Assembly: GCA_003254925.1 (NCBI GenBank)
Contig: QANZ01039468.1
Coordinates: forward strand, 6,576 to 70,575
Direction of reading: 5' to 3'
Origin: Chamaecrista fasciculata
Taxonomy: Eukaryota > Streptophyta > Magnoliopsida > Fabales > Fabaceae
DNA: 64,000 bases
Program-made: the position numbers and the translations under genes
In this document: positions 48,732 to 59,427 of the stretch, in pieces
How positions within the stretch are numbered: position 1 is the stretch's first letter
How the letters are laid out: each line of letters begins with the position of its first letter
Notes under the pieces: generated by a model
The model's database searches: none
What the model was told of the DNA's origin: nothing
The model's input: the letters and a program-made list of their open reading frames with translations, nothing else

Positions 48732-50567
48732 TTATATAACCTTGCTACTTAGTAAAACAAGTTTTAAACAATTAAATGTGATAAGATATATTAGGGGTTT
48801 GGCGTGCGTTTGAATTGATTTTTATATTGATAAAAGTAAGTTTGGGACCAATTTGAGAAATTATAAAAATATGTAAGACTCATCTAAAATAAATAAAATA
48901 TTTAGGACCAATTTGAAATTACCTCATATGGGGAGAGAGTGGTGGCATTTTCTAATTTTTAATTATTTTTTGCATTTTTTTAATTCATTTATTTTTTTAA
49001 AGAAGTGGAGAGAGTGAGTGGGGGAGAGAGTAGTGATTTTTTTTTCTTTTTTAATTTGTTAATTCACTATTTTTGACTTAGACATATAATATAGTATAGA
49101 TATAGATATAATATATATTATATTTTTGTTCAATATTTTAACTTCATGTTAATTTGTTTAGATTTAATTATGTATAAATATTACATTTGTTGACTGTTTG
49201 AATTGTAACGAATCATTATTCATTAACTTGATTTTGTTTAATTTTATAAATTGATTTTAGTGACTTAAAACACAAACTACCTCAAATCAATTCTAGGTAC
49301 TCAAAATCCTCCAAACCACCCACGGTCTACCCCGGACTGCATGCACGTATTTATACCAATTTTTTTTAAAAAAAGTTAAATTTATGCAAAGTATTCTTTT
49401 TATATCTGTACTAATTTTTTAACTAATAAAGAAGACTAGATATACCTTTTTTTATAACCAACTAATAGAGAGCGTACAAAATTTATATTAAAAGAATTTT
49501 ATAATAAAAATATATTAAAACAATATATCATTTTTTTTCCTCGCTAAGAAAATATCAAACTGAATTTAAACTATTGCTTTTGTAAAGACATCAATATGAC
49601 ACAAAGTTACTTTTGCTACAAATTGAAAGGGACCTATCTGCCAATCTCATAATCTCTTGTGACCTACCAGGAATACTACTGATAATCACGTCTTGATATT
49701 ATAATTTCAAAACCTACGCAAAACAAATAAACTTTAAGAATAAATCAATATTTTATAATTAGAAAAATGTTAATTTTTTATTTATTTTGAAAATAAAACT
49801 ATAAAATTAATATATTAAAAATACTAGCTAAGATTCATTATTATAGATATAATTCCAAGATTTGTTGACATAACATTGAGTGGATAATATGGGAAAATTA
49901 TATCCATTATTAAATAAAAGCTTGATATTCTTAATAGATTAATCAAATTATATTTCACCAATAGATTAAACAAATTATTATAATTATATTATAAAAATAA
50001 ATTTTTTAATTTTAAAATTATTATTTTTTAAAGACTAAATCAATCATTTTAATGAGAGTCGCTCATCTTAACTATTTACAAAATTCTTAGATAAATTTAT
50101 TTAAATTAACTATTTGAAAAGCTGAAAAATAGAAAATTTAAGCTAAAATAAAATCGTTTATGCTATCATGCACATATTACTAGTATAAAGTGGCATCTGT
50201 CCGAAAATATTTTACGATTTTGATAAAATTTATTAATACGATAAAAACATATTTATTAGGACAGAAATACGATAAAGAAATCTCTATGGAGTTAAACTCA
50301 GGCATTATTATAATTGAAATTTAACATAGAAATATAAGAAAATTCTTTTACGATAATATATAGGCTTGTATAGTTGATCAAAAGACACCCATGAGTACTA
50401 CAAATACGTGTTCGATGAATTAGGATCTAATTAATCAATCAATATATGATGTGAGGAATGATTAGATAAACACTAGAGGGTGATCGATTTTAGAAAACAC
50501 AATTGGTAATTTTCAGCAAAACTTTGTAGTTGTTTCAATCTTATTAGTTTCTAATCAAGAATATTAT
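48732..50567. other. AT-rich gene-free stretch
   Basis: Nothing coding. There are weak traces of terminal-repeat relics around 48790-49330 (GTTTGAATTGATTTTTAT versus AATCAATTCTAGGTAC), too degraded to bound. Confidence 0.4.
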
Positions 50568-50687
50568 TTCACTTGATTCAGCTGTTTTTTTTTTTTATAA
50601 CAGAAAGTTTAAGTGAATTGAAACTCGGGCACTCACCAAGGCCAAAACTTACCAATTGAGTCAATCTTTGTTGACTTAATTCAGTTG
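50568..50687 (-). mobile_element. Short tRNA-derived SINE with 17-bp target duplication
   Basis: On the minus strand the 86-bp body (50670-50585) has an A-box-like TGACTCAATTGGTAAG, a B-box-like GAGTTTCAATTC and an A tail. The flanks TTCACTTGATTCAGCTG (50568-50584) and TTGACTTAATTCAGTTG (50671-50687) agree at 14 of 17. This is much shorter than the SINE family at 11973 and 63009 and is not the same body. Confidence 0.6.
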
Positions 50688-52346
50688 ATTTAGATAAAGC
50701 TTGATCTTTATGTTAGTGTTTAGACTATTTTCTCTCCACCGTTATACATAGTTAACTAATTAATATGATTCACATATTTATTTTTTGTTATTTGTAGCTT
50801 TTAATTAAGTTATTTTTTGTTGACAAAAAAAATCTTTAGACATATATAATAATATAGATATAGATATAGATATAAGAAAACCTGAAAGGAAAATGTAAAT
50901 TCTATTTTCTTTATTCATTATCATTGAGCAAGAACAAGTTTATGATTTAGATATTTTTCCTCAGACATAATCATTGTTTAGAGAGTTCCATCTCTTTGTT
51001 TTTATTTGAATAAATGAATATAGTTCTTTGGTAAAGGAAATAGTTCAATAAATATATCAGACTTTACTATTGAACCAATTTAATTGGGATCTGTAGAAAA
51101 TAAAAATTCAAGTCACATCGAAATAATTTATTTTTTTTTAGGTGAGAGGGGGCCGAAGCCAAGTACAAGAAAACAAGGAGAAACTACACAAGGCGAATTA
51201 TCTGGATTAAACTAATATAATTATAAGAATATGTCTTTTCAATTGTTTAAGTTTAATCATAATTTTATCTAATCTGATTATTACAGAATATACTTATAAT
51301 CCACAAGATTGTATCATGCTGTTAATATGATATGTTTATTAATCGACAATTTATAAATGTTCATTAAGTATAGAGACATACTTTCGTCTGAATGAATCTC
51401 CTGAAATACAATTCACTTAAATTTTTTATAAAAAAATTAATCATAATTTACACAAATTCAGTATATGGTTTTGTGTTTTTAAAAATCATCAGAAGAAAAG
51501 TTAAGAACGATGTCATTTCCCAGTGAAATAAGATAATATATATTATTTAATTTTTTTTGTAATTTATATTATTATTATTATTTTTGAAATATATTATTGT
51601 GCTTTGTATGTTTAACGTACTTATTTTTAAATTCAAAATAATAAATTTGTGCAGGATATAACGGTAAAGTCGAACGTGGCACCCGCAAAAGAAGGAGAGA
51701 GAGGCTGATGAATATATCAAGTCAACAAAGCAAAAAGGGGACCTAGCCACCCCACTCAATGAATTTTAATAAAGTTGGTTTGAAAGACACAGCACTGGCT
51801 CCCGTGTAAATAAAATGCTAAATTATATTTTGTATGTTAAGGTATGGATTGATTTCGATATTTTATTCTTTTAAGAGTGATATTTTAATATATTATTTTA
51901 TTTGGTATCAAAATAGTTTTTCGTTATCTCTTAATGAAAAAAACACGTGCAGGTCATGTGCATAGTCAAAAATACGAAATTCACCATTATAAATTCATGT
52001 TCACGATCCAGCCTAAAAACATATGATTCAGTATGTACTTGAAGGCGGAAAATTTCGTGTTTTTTTAAGGTTAAATCGTGAAATACGAGTTTAGGAGAAT
52101 ATATTTCGTGTTTTTGACCATGCGTGTGACATGTATATATTTTTTTCTGTCAAAAGGTAACAAAAAGAGAATTTTGGGTATTAAAAGTGTTAACGACAAA
52201 TATAACATGGTACTAAATTGTCAATTTTAAAAGAACACGGTACTAAAGTAGGACTGATTCATACCTCAAGGTACCAAAGTGTATTTTACCCTAGATAAAA
52301 AGAGTAAATAACTAAATATCTATATCAAAAATATCATCTTCGTTAA
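50688..52346. other. AT-rich gene-free stretch
   Basis: No gene. At about 51130-51200 a T tract followed by sequence whose complement reads CTTGTACTTGGCTTCGG resembles a LINE 3' end in minus orientation, but no target duplication was found. Confidence 0.35.
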
Positions 52347-52864
52347 ATAAGTAAAGGGAAAAATGCAACAAGGACCATTAAACTCTGGGTCATTTGGAAG
52401 TAGGTCCTTCAACTTCTAATTTTGTAATTTAGATCCTTAAATTTTGAAGATTTAAGAATTAGATCCTTATATCTATTTTTTTCACTAACAATGTTAACTG
52501 TCATTATATCATACTTCTAGGTATTGAATGAAAATTCAGAATTTTTTTTTTTGATATTAGGATTTCTTTTATTTCTTGATTAAATAATATGTTGTATATG
52601 CTATGAATTATTTTTTTAATTTTATTATTTTAAAAGTTATTAATCTTATTAGGATTGATGAGATGGCAGAATGAAAATAAAAATAATACATATAAATATG
52701 ATATAATAATAATTAACACCGTTAATGAAAAAATGGATGAAAAAAATCTAATTCCTAAATCTTCAAAGTTTAAAGATTTAATTTGTAAAATTAAAAGTTT
52801 AAGGATCTACTTCCAAATGGCCCAAAGTTTAAGGGGGTGTTGGTGCATTTTTCCCATAGTTAAA
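52347..52864. mobile_element. MULE-like MITE with long inverted ends
   Basis: Arms of about 115 bp begin GGGAAAAATGCA at 52356 and end with the complement at 52855. Both contain CATTTGGAAGTAG. Flanks ATAAGTAAA and ATAGTTAAA match at 7 of 9. It is 500 bp long with no transposase. An AT microsatellite abuts the right flank. Confidence 0.6.
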
Positions 52865-53190
52865 TATATATATATATATATATGTATATTAATGATATTA
52901 TTTAATATCTACACTTAAATTTAAAACTCAAATAAATTATACTGTTAAAAATAAGTATTCATGTGGCCATGTGGTACTCAATTACTCATTTGGCTTCCCC
53001 TTAATTTGGAAATGGGCTTGTTCTGTTCGAACCAATTTAGTGGTGGTCCACCTGATACTTAGATTTTATTTCGATTAATCTGCAACCAATTAATATTAAT
53101 TTAGTTATGATAGAAAAGTCTTTTAATAAATATAACTATAGTCATAAAATTTTCCAGGCCAAAAAAAAAATATCATAAAATTTTGAATCT
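52865..53190. other. Short intergenic stretch, no gene seen
   Basis: An (AT)n tract is followed by AT-rich sequence and the short insertion at 53142-53184. Confidence 0.4.
53142..53184 (+). repeat. Ultra-short A-tailed insertion with 12-bp target duplication
   Basis: The insert 53154-53172 (CCAGGCC, ten A, then TA) is flanked by identical TCATAAAATTTT copies (53142-53153, 53173-53184). Confidence 0.5.
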
Positions 53191-53674
53191 GATATTAAAC
53201 GAGTAAACTCCCAAATTAGTCCCTGGATTATTGGGTCACTGACAGATTGGTCCCTGATTTATGGAAATTGACAAATAGGTCCCCGAATTTTACAAACGTT
53301 AGTCAAATTGGTCCTTCCGTTAAATCTCCGTTAACCAACACGCTGATGTGGCCGTTAACTGCTGACGAGGCACGTTAAGTGCCACGTCAGCAGTTGGAAA
53401 ATTGAAAAAATAATAACGCCACCTCTGCATTTACCGCCACATAAGCATTAATACTTAAAAAAAAACATTTCCTTCAAAATTCAAATTGGTCCCTGAGTTA
53501 TATTTTTTTTAAAAAAAAAAATTTAATTTTTACTCACCCATTCTTATCCCATTATTTCAATTCCCTCTCTTTTTCATCATCTTCATTCATTTTAGTCCCA
53601 AATCATAAAAATAAAATTGTAAAGTGTCCCAAAACTCTACCAAACATTTCAATTTAGTCCTTAAAAGTATTAAA

Positions 53675-53741
53675 AACCCTAAACCCTAAACCCTAAAATC
53701 CTAAACTCTAAACCCTAAAATATTAAACCCTAAACCCTAAA
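53675..53741 (+). repeat. Interstitial telomere-like CCCTAAA array
   Basis: About six plant telomere units (CCCTAAA) with degenerate copies lie inside the MULE. A shorter patch follows at about 53908-53926, and GGGTTAGGGTTAG at about 54703-54716 in opposite sense. Confidence 0.7.
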
Positions 53742-54064
53742 AAAATCTAATTTGAGTAATTAGGTCTCTCACCCATTCTTATCTCATTTTTCTCAATTCC
53801 CCCTCTTTTCATCATCTTTATTCATTTTAGTCTCAAATTCTCAAAATAAAATTATAAAGTGTCCCAAAACTCTTCCAAACATTTCAATTTAGTCCTTAAA
53901 AATATTAAAAACCCTAAACCCCAAACATTCCAATTTATTAATGAATGCTATAACTTTAAAATTAAATCTGGGAAAGTCATAACTCAAAAACATTAAGCAC
54001 CAAAGTTATTAGCTTCATCGCTTGCATCTTCTCTTTTCAAGCTTCACTAAACAATCCACCCACC

Positions 54065-54286
54065 ATGTCTGAAACCACCCATCCCTACAATCACCTCCAG
54101 ATCGTTCTCAATCCCAACGGCACCATCATGCGCCTCCGTGAAGACCCACATGCCTCACTCTCACCAGATCCCACCCTCTCCAATAACAACGTTCTCACCA
54201 AAGACATCTCAAATTTATTAAATCAGATTCATCATCTTCGATATTCATCTTCGATTCAAAATGTAATCATCATACAAATTCGTTAA
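54065..54286 (+). pseudogene. Captured N-terminal fragment of a plant carboxylesterase (CXE)
   Basis: ATG 54065 opens MSETTHPYNHLQIVLNPNGT, followed by SPDPTLSNNNVLTKDIS. This matches the N-terminus of plant CXE alpha/beta-hydrolases, which typically read LNPDGT, then a Pro-rich stretch and VLSKDI. The catalytic HGGG, GDS and His regions are absent. After about residue 50 the frame departs from the family and soon stops. The preceding 60 bases resemble a real 5' leader ending CCACCATG. The fragment sits between MULE arms, so capture by transposition is the likely origin. Confidence 0.65.
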
Positions 54287-54564
54287 TCATCATCCAAAAT
54301 GTAATCTCAATGTCGAAATTGAAACAGGATCTAGGATTGAAACACAAGATCCAAAAATTCGAATAGAAATCCCAGAAATTCAAAATCACCTTCATCCTAA
54401 AACCTAGAAAATTCGTCGACCTTCTGCACAGAATGCTTTAAGTGAGCAAAATGCGACCAGATCTGGGGACCAACATCATCTCGTTCCATCTAGCAAAATA
54501 CGACGAACATCATCTCGTTTTTTCTGATTTAATAAATTTGAAGACCTAAGGAACAAAAATGAAT

Positions 54565-54718
54565 TTGAGTGTTTTGGTTTGGGTGTGGGTGGTTTGAGTG
54601 TTTTGGTTTGGGTGTGGGTGTTGTTCAAGGGGTTTGGGTTTGGGTGTGGGTGTGATTCAAGGGTTAGGATTGGGGGTATGGGTGTGGGTGGGTGTGGTGC
54701 GGTTAGGGTTAGGGTTAG
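54565..54718 (+). repeat. G-rich minisatellite
   Basis: Degenerate repeats of GGTTTGGGTGTGGGTG units run into GGGTTAGGG repeats. Runs of GGG at short spacing could form G-quadruplexes on the plus strand. Confidence 0.6.
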
Positions 54719-55067
54719 AAAAAAATTTGTTTTATTTTTCTGAAAAAAAAAATTAACTTAGGGACCTATTTGATTTTTAATGAATTTTTTTATTATTAAT
54801 GCTTATGTGGCGCTTTTTGGCGGTAAATGCAGAGGTGGTTTTTTTTTTTTCTTCAGTTTTCCAACTGCTGACGTGGCACTTAACGTGCCACGTCAGCAGT
54901 TAACGGCCACATCAACGTGTTGGTTAACGGAGATTTAACAGAAGGACCAATTTAACTAACGTTTGTAAAATTTGGGGACCTATTTGTCAATTTGCATAAA
55001 TCAGGGACCAATCTGTCAGCGACCCAATAATCCAAGGACCAATTTGAGAGTTTACTCGATATTAAAC

Positions 55068-55776
55068 TACTATGCATAACTTGGATTTGGATGAATCCTT
55101 GCTGGCAATGATAGTGCATGGACGAGACCTATACTCCAGTTTCCGGACACCTTGGTGGTTGAAGTTTCATATTTATCATTATGACTGTTAATTAAAACAG
55201 AGCAATTTTTAATCACTTTCCCCAGCCAAAAGGCACTTTATACATTAATTATAAGCTCAATGGGCTTATTTAATGCCATTTATTAGACATTGTTGGAGAA
55301 ATTTATGGCCGGTTTATATCGCTTTTAGAGGAGATCGATTGATCGAAGCATAATTGTGAAGTATGGTTATCCCTTAATTGATTAATTCAATTATGAAGTG
55401 AATTTTCTTCAATCAACCCCGGCCCTTTTTCTTTTCTAAAAGAAGATGATCATTCATATCTTAAGTGAAAAATGATACTAGGTTTGTGGCTGTTATAGTA
55501 TTTAGAATTAATTTAATTTGATTATAATTACACGTTGAATTCAAATAAGTTCTTGATCCTTTTTCCTTCACATTACTTTTTCCAAGCTTTTGGACTAATA
55601 TCGAAAATTGAACACATTTTAATTTGCTTCTGACTTTTTTTATTAAATAATGATTTTCGTGTACATTATTCAACTCTATTACGAACCCTAAGGATGATTA
55701 GAGCTATATAATCAATAAATTTGATTATAGTAATAAAACAATCAAATGTAACAAATTAAAATTGATTTAGAGCATA
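55068..55776. other. AT-rich intergenic stretch, no gene seen
   Basis: No supported coding region or element ends. Confidence 0.4.
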
Positions 55777-56150
55777 CACTACAAAAAAAAAAGAGGCTGA
55801 CTTTGGCGACAGAGATTTGAAACTCGCCATTGAAGTCCATCAAAAGCGATGAAGTACGTCGCTAATAAAACTAATCTTTTAACAGCGACTTATATTGTCA
55901 CCAAAGAATTGTAAAATATCATAGAAAGTGTTGAAGTGTTGACACTTATATTAGCCTATTAGTTGTGAAAATTTGACAATTGTCGCTAGCGAAACAAGTA
56001 ATATAGTGGTCACAACTCACAAATCACAATATGAGTATCGATTGAGTTATGACTTTTATTACCACTAGATAATAACACTTTTCGTGGTGACTATCAGTGA
56101 CTTGTGCGTCACCAAAAAATTATGAAATAATATGGAAGAACATCACTGAT
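55777..56150 (+). mobile_element. CACTA transposon end with subterminal repeats
   Basis: It begins CACTACAAAAAAAA. This is followed by many GGCGACA, GTCGCTA, AGCGACTT and GTGACT/GTCACC words in both orientations over about 350 bp, typical CACTA subterminal repeats. The other terminus is not found, so it is truncated. Confidence 0.55.
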
Positions 56151-57006
56151 AATAAGATCATATAAATATTTATTTAGAGATCACTAGAATAATAAACAAT
56201 GATATGAAAGTTTGATATTGAATTTTGACAAAAAATACTAATTTCGTCTCCAAATTTTACATCATATGTCAATTCGTCTCCAATGTTTTACATTTTGGTC
56301 AATTTATTTTTTGTTCTTACTTTAGTCAAATATTATCGTCAGAATCTACATGGCTAATAATATATAATGTAAAATTGATAGAAAAAAAATTAAATTCTAA
56401 CTCAAATTAAAAAATATGATGCAGTCAATCGTTAATTTATTGAAAGAAGTTAGTCAAAGGATAAAATTGATGAAAATATGAAATATTGGGGATAAAATTT
56501 CCAGAAAAAAAAAAAAAAGAATAAGAACGGAATTGACAGTTGATATAAAGTTTGGGAACAAAATTAACACTTTTGCCATTAAAAATTTTTTATTTTAACT
56601 TTGATATTGACTTTGTTATGATTGATATTGAGTTGGCATTGGATGCCTCAAATAGTCAAATTGCAGCTTACCAAATTAGTAAGGTATTGTTTTGTTCCTC
56701 TCATCTTCACGTCACAAGTCATCTAGTTAATTATAGCCATTAGCTCAGCTCAAAATGTTAGTTTTCATTTTTACATTTATGATAGTGGCTCGTTTTTTCA
56801 GTTTATTTCCCTGCATTTATAATTTTTTTATTTCATTTATATATATATATTAATGTATTTTAAATTTTTTACATTTGTAACTTATATAACAAATTAACAA
56901 TATAATTGTATGGTGATATGGTCAAGTTTAATCATATTTCTCATTACCTGAAACAAACATCATCTTTTGTTATAGCTATAATAAGTATTCATATTTGATT
57001 CTCGAA
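56151..57006. other. AT-rich stretch with a degenerate terminal-repeat element
   Basis: About 56228-56575 has loosely inverted ends (AATTTCGTCTCC versus GGGAACAAAATT), probably an old MULE-like relic. No gene. Confidence 0.35.
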
Positions 57007-57257
57007 AGTAGCTGTGGGTTTTTTTATTAAAATAATACAAATAAATTAATTATGTATTAGGATATCCAATATTTTTTCTTAATTCCTCAAATGGGATACG
57101 CACTAACCTAATGCAATTTTAGACCCGATGGACCAATCAGTCTGAAATTGCATTAGGTTAGTGCGTATCCCATTTGGGGAATTAAGAAAAAATGTTGGGT
57201 ATCCTAATATATAATTAATTTATTTGTATTATTTTAATAAAAAAATCAGTAGCTGTG
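57007..57257. mobile_element. Long-hairpin Mutator-like MITE with 10-bp target duplication
   Basis: A perfect 10-bp duplication AGTAGCTGTG (57007-57016, 57248-57257) flanks a 231-bp element. It is almost entirely inverted repeat: arms 57017-57119 and 57145-57247 with only a few mismatches around a 25-nt loop. The outer end is GGTTTTTTTATTAAAATAAT. The 10-bp duplication and long arms fit MULE-derived MITEs. A transcript would form a hairpin of about 103 bp. Confidence 0.85.
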
Positions 57258-57271
57258 TTGTTGAAATTCCT

Positions 57272-57317
57272 AATCCGAATGAATGGTTTGGCAAAAAAAA
57301 AAATCTGAATGAATGGT
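57272..57317 (+). repeat. Ultra-short A-tailed insertion with 16-bp target duplication
   Basis: The insert 57288-57301 (TTGGC plus A tract) is flanked by AATCCGAATGAATGGT and AATCTGAATGAATGGT (15 of 16). Confidence 0.55.
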
Positions 57318-57539
57318 GATCAACCCAAATATTGATATGATATTTGGTCTTCTTTTTACGTGTTTACAGTACTAATATGTTGCAATTAGACCAATTAATG
57401 TATTAAGGGCTGCACTTAGGTATGACATAATAAAATAGATAAAAATAAGTTATTTAGTGTTTATTTATTGTATTTTATAAATAAGTGCTATTTAATGGGT
57501 TTGTTGTTTCAAATATCCAAATAGGGTCTAACCAATGGG

Positions 57540-58740
57540 AAACGTCTAGAATCAGCGAGAGGATCACAAAAAGCACAAAAAAGTTTTGAGCCATCGTGTT
57601 GGGCCGTCGGCTCAAATCAGGAATTCCAGTGGCTCAAGAATATTTCAGGAATATTCTAGGAGTATGACGTCAGCAAATATCTTCAGCGTGGAATTTGCGT
57701 TGCGCCATCGATTTGAGCCAGTGGCTCAAATTAGAATCTCGCGGCTCAGAATATTTCGAAGTATTAGAGTATGTTTTGGACGACTATGATTCAAGATACG
57801 GAGATAATAATCGAAAAATCGCGCATTTTGCACTGCACCCCCATGTTGAGCCGCCGGCTCAGCTGACGGCTCAAGTCCAAATTTGTTCCTTGACTTGCGG
57901 ATCAAGCATATTACTCAGGCCTATAAATAGAGCTCGATGTTTCATTCTCAAATGAGCTCAAAGAGTAGAGAGCACTGTAGAAAATAGAGAAATATTCTTC
58001 ATCTCAAAGTTCTTGTGGGATCATGGCAATTCAATCTAATTTTGTTCATCTTTCCACCATGAGTAGCTAAACACCTACGCCCGAAGGAGCATTGGAGCAA
58101 AGCATGAACTAGGGTTTACATTTAAGGGATTTACTTTCTTATTCTTGATTTCTTGTTGAACCTAAGAACTAGTTATAATTCCTGTTTATTAATTAAGAGC
58201 TTGGTGTCTTGACAATAGTTTTTGTTATTAAGATTTATGATTCTTGATCATTCTTTTATCATCAATTGAATGAAGGTTTCCAATTCTAATTATGAATTAT
58301 CTTGTTTAAGGCCTTTTCGTGATTAAATTGTTAATCTAGGTCATTAAGTAATTAATAACTACCTTAGGATGATTTGTGTGAGATGCTCTACTTATCGTTA
58401 GTAGTGATGATTACTAAATCCAATCGCTTTGTCGGATATCTTCGTAATTTGGTTAATTCGTTGTTTATTATTATTGTTTTCTTTCAATCTAGTTCTTTAG
58501 TTAAAAATCACTAAATATTTATTGCTTAATTAATTTGTGTTTTAGGTATTAGATCAACATTCCAAACGATTTCCTTTACCTTTTCCCGTTTAGTAAGAAT
58601 TAAAGTGTTATTCGCTTTTAAATTATATAAGTAAGTTCCTCGAAAGATCGACTCGGATTGCACCACTATAATGCACTAATTTCAGTATTTTGACCACCTT
58701 ACGACGGGTACGGTCAAATGATCAAGAGAGTGCCAACTCA
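57540..58740 (+). mobile_element. LTR of a retrotransposon (solo or truncated), plus orientation
   Basis: A TATA box lies in CAGGCCTATAAATAGAGCTC (about 57917-57936). The 3' part contains AGTTCCTCGAAAGATCGACT followed by a phrase ending near GGTACGGTCAAATG, resembling the 3' ends of Athila/Tat-type gypsy LTRs. The U3-like part has several TTGAGCC/GGCTCAA inverted pairs (57586-57616, 57711-57731, 57846-57874). No primer-binding site, internal coding region or second LTR is visible. Outer borders are approximate. Confidence 0.55.
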
Positions 58741-59427
58741 TAATGTTTGATATATACTTTTGCAGAACTTGCTTTTTAAAGTTATAAACTCTGATCATTT
58801 TACACTTGAAGCAGGTATCAAAACTCTGGTAGATGCACATACATATATAAAGAAAACGCTGATATATCTAATTGCACAAGAAAGTAGTATAAAGTTTGAC
58901 TCTAGGCCTATATAAATTAGAATAGATTGTTATCATGTTGACATGCGAGAATGAGTGGAATGGTATAGAGAGGTTGGTGGCATGCACGATTTACCAAAAA
59001 GAATAGTGAACACAGTTTATGAGGATGTGCCCTCTTTCAGGACCATAACACTATTCACTGTACCCCACAAGAAGGAAGTGTCTCTGGGGAAAAGGACGAC
59101 TTGTCTACCACACTACAATCTTTGCTTTATTTATTATTCAGGTGAAATAAATAATTAAATAACTAATTACAAACCACCAAATCTATGAAAAATTAGGCCA
59201 TGTAGCCATAATTATATGGCCCCCTCCAAAACCCACGCAATCATCGCTTCACCCACTACTCCTAATCATTCAATTAAGTCTCTCCATTATTAACTTTAAC
59301 CCTTAATTATCTCTTGGATGATGCATCCCTTCAAGTCTTGGACTCATCAAATTCTTCTAATTAAGAGTCAAATTCATTAGTTGTTACTACATGGACCTAC
59401 ATTGATTATTAAATCTATATGTTAGAT
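58741..59427. other. Intergenic stretch, no gene seen
   Basis: AT-rich. A 67-codon frame at 58955 is not supported by any recognisable motif. Confidence 0.4.

Larger units (their letters stand above)
53191..55067. mobile_element. Mutator-like element carrying a carboxylesterase fragment
   Basis: A perfect 10-bp target duplication GATATTAAAC (53191-53200, 55058-55067) flanks inverted ends GAGTAAACTC and GAGTTTACTC. The arms are about 200 bp and contain GATGTGGCCGTTAACTGCTG. Inside are a tandem duplication of about 160 bp (53531-53690, 53766-53927), degenerate telomere-like CCCTAAA repeats (53675-53741), a carboxylesterase-like N-terminus (54065) and a G-rich minisatellite (54565-54718). No transposase is present. 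It is 1857 bp, non-autonomous and Pack-MULE-like. Confidence 0.85.

Noticed and set aside
53675-53741. A true interstitial telomere or chromosome fusion point
   Set aside because: The array is short, degenerate and enclosed by MULE arms with a target duplication.
57017-57247. Long hairpin as a conserved microRNA gene
   Set aside because: It has a 10-bp target duplication and full-length transposon-like arms, so it is a MITE. It may still yield siRNAs, but nothing shows a microRNA.
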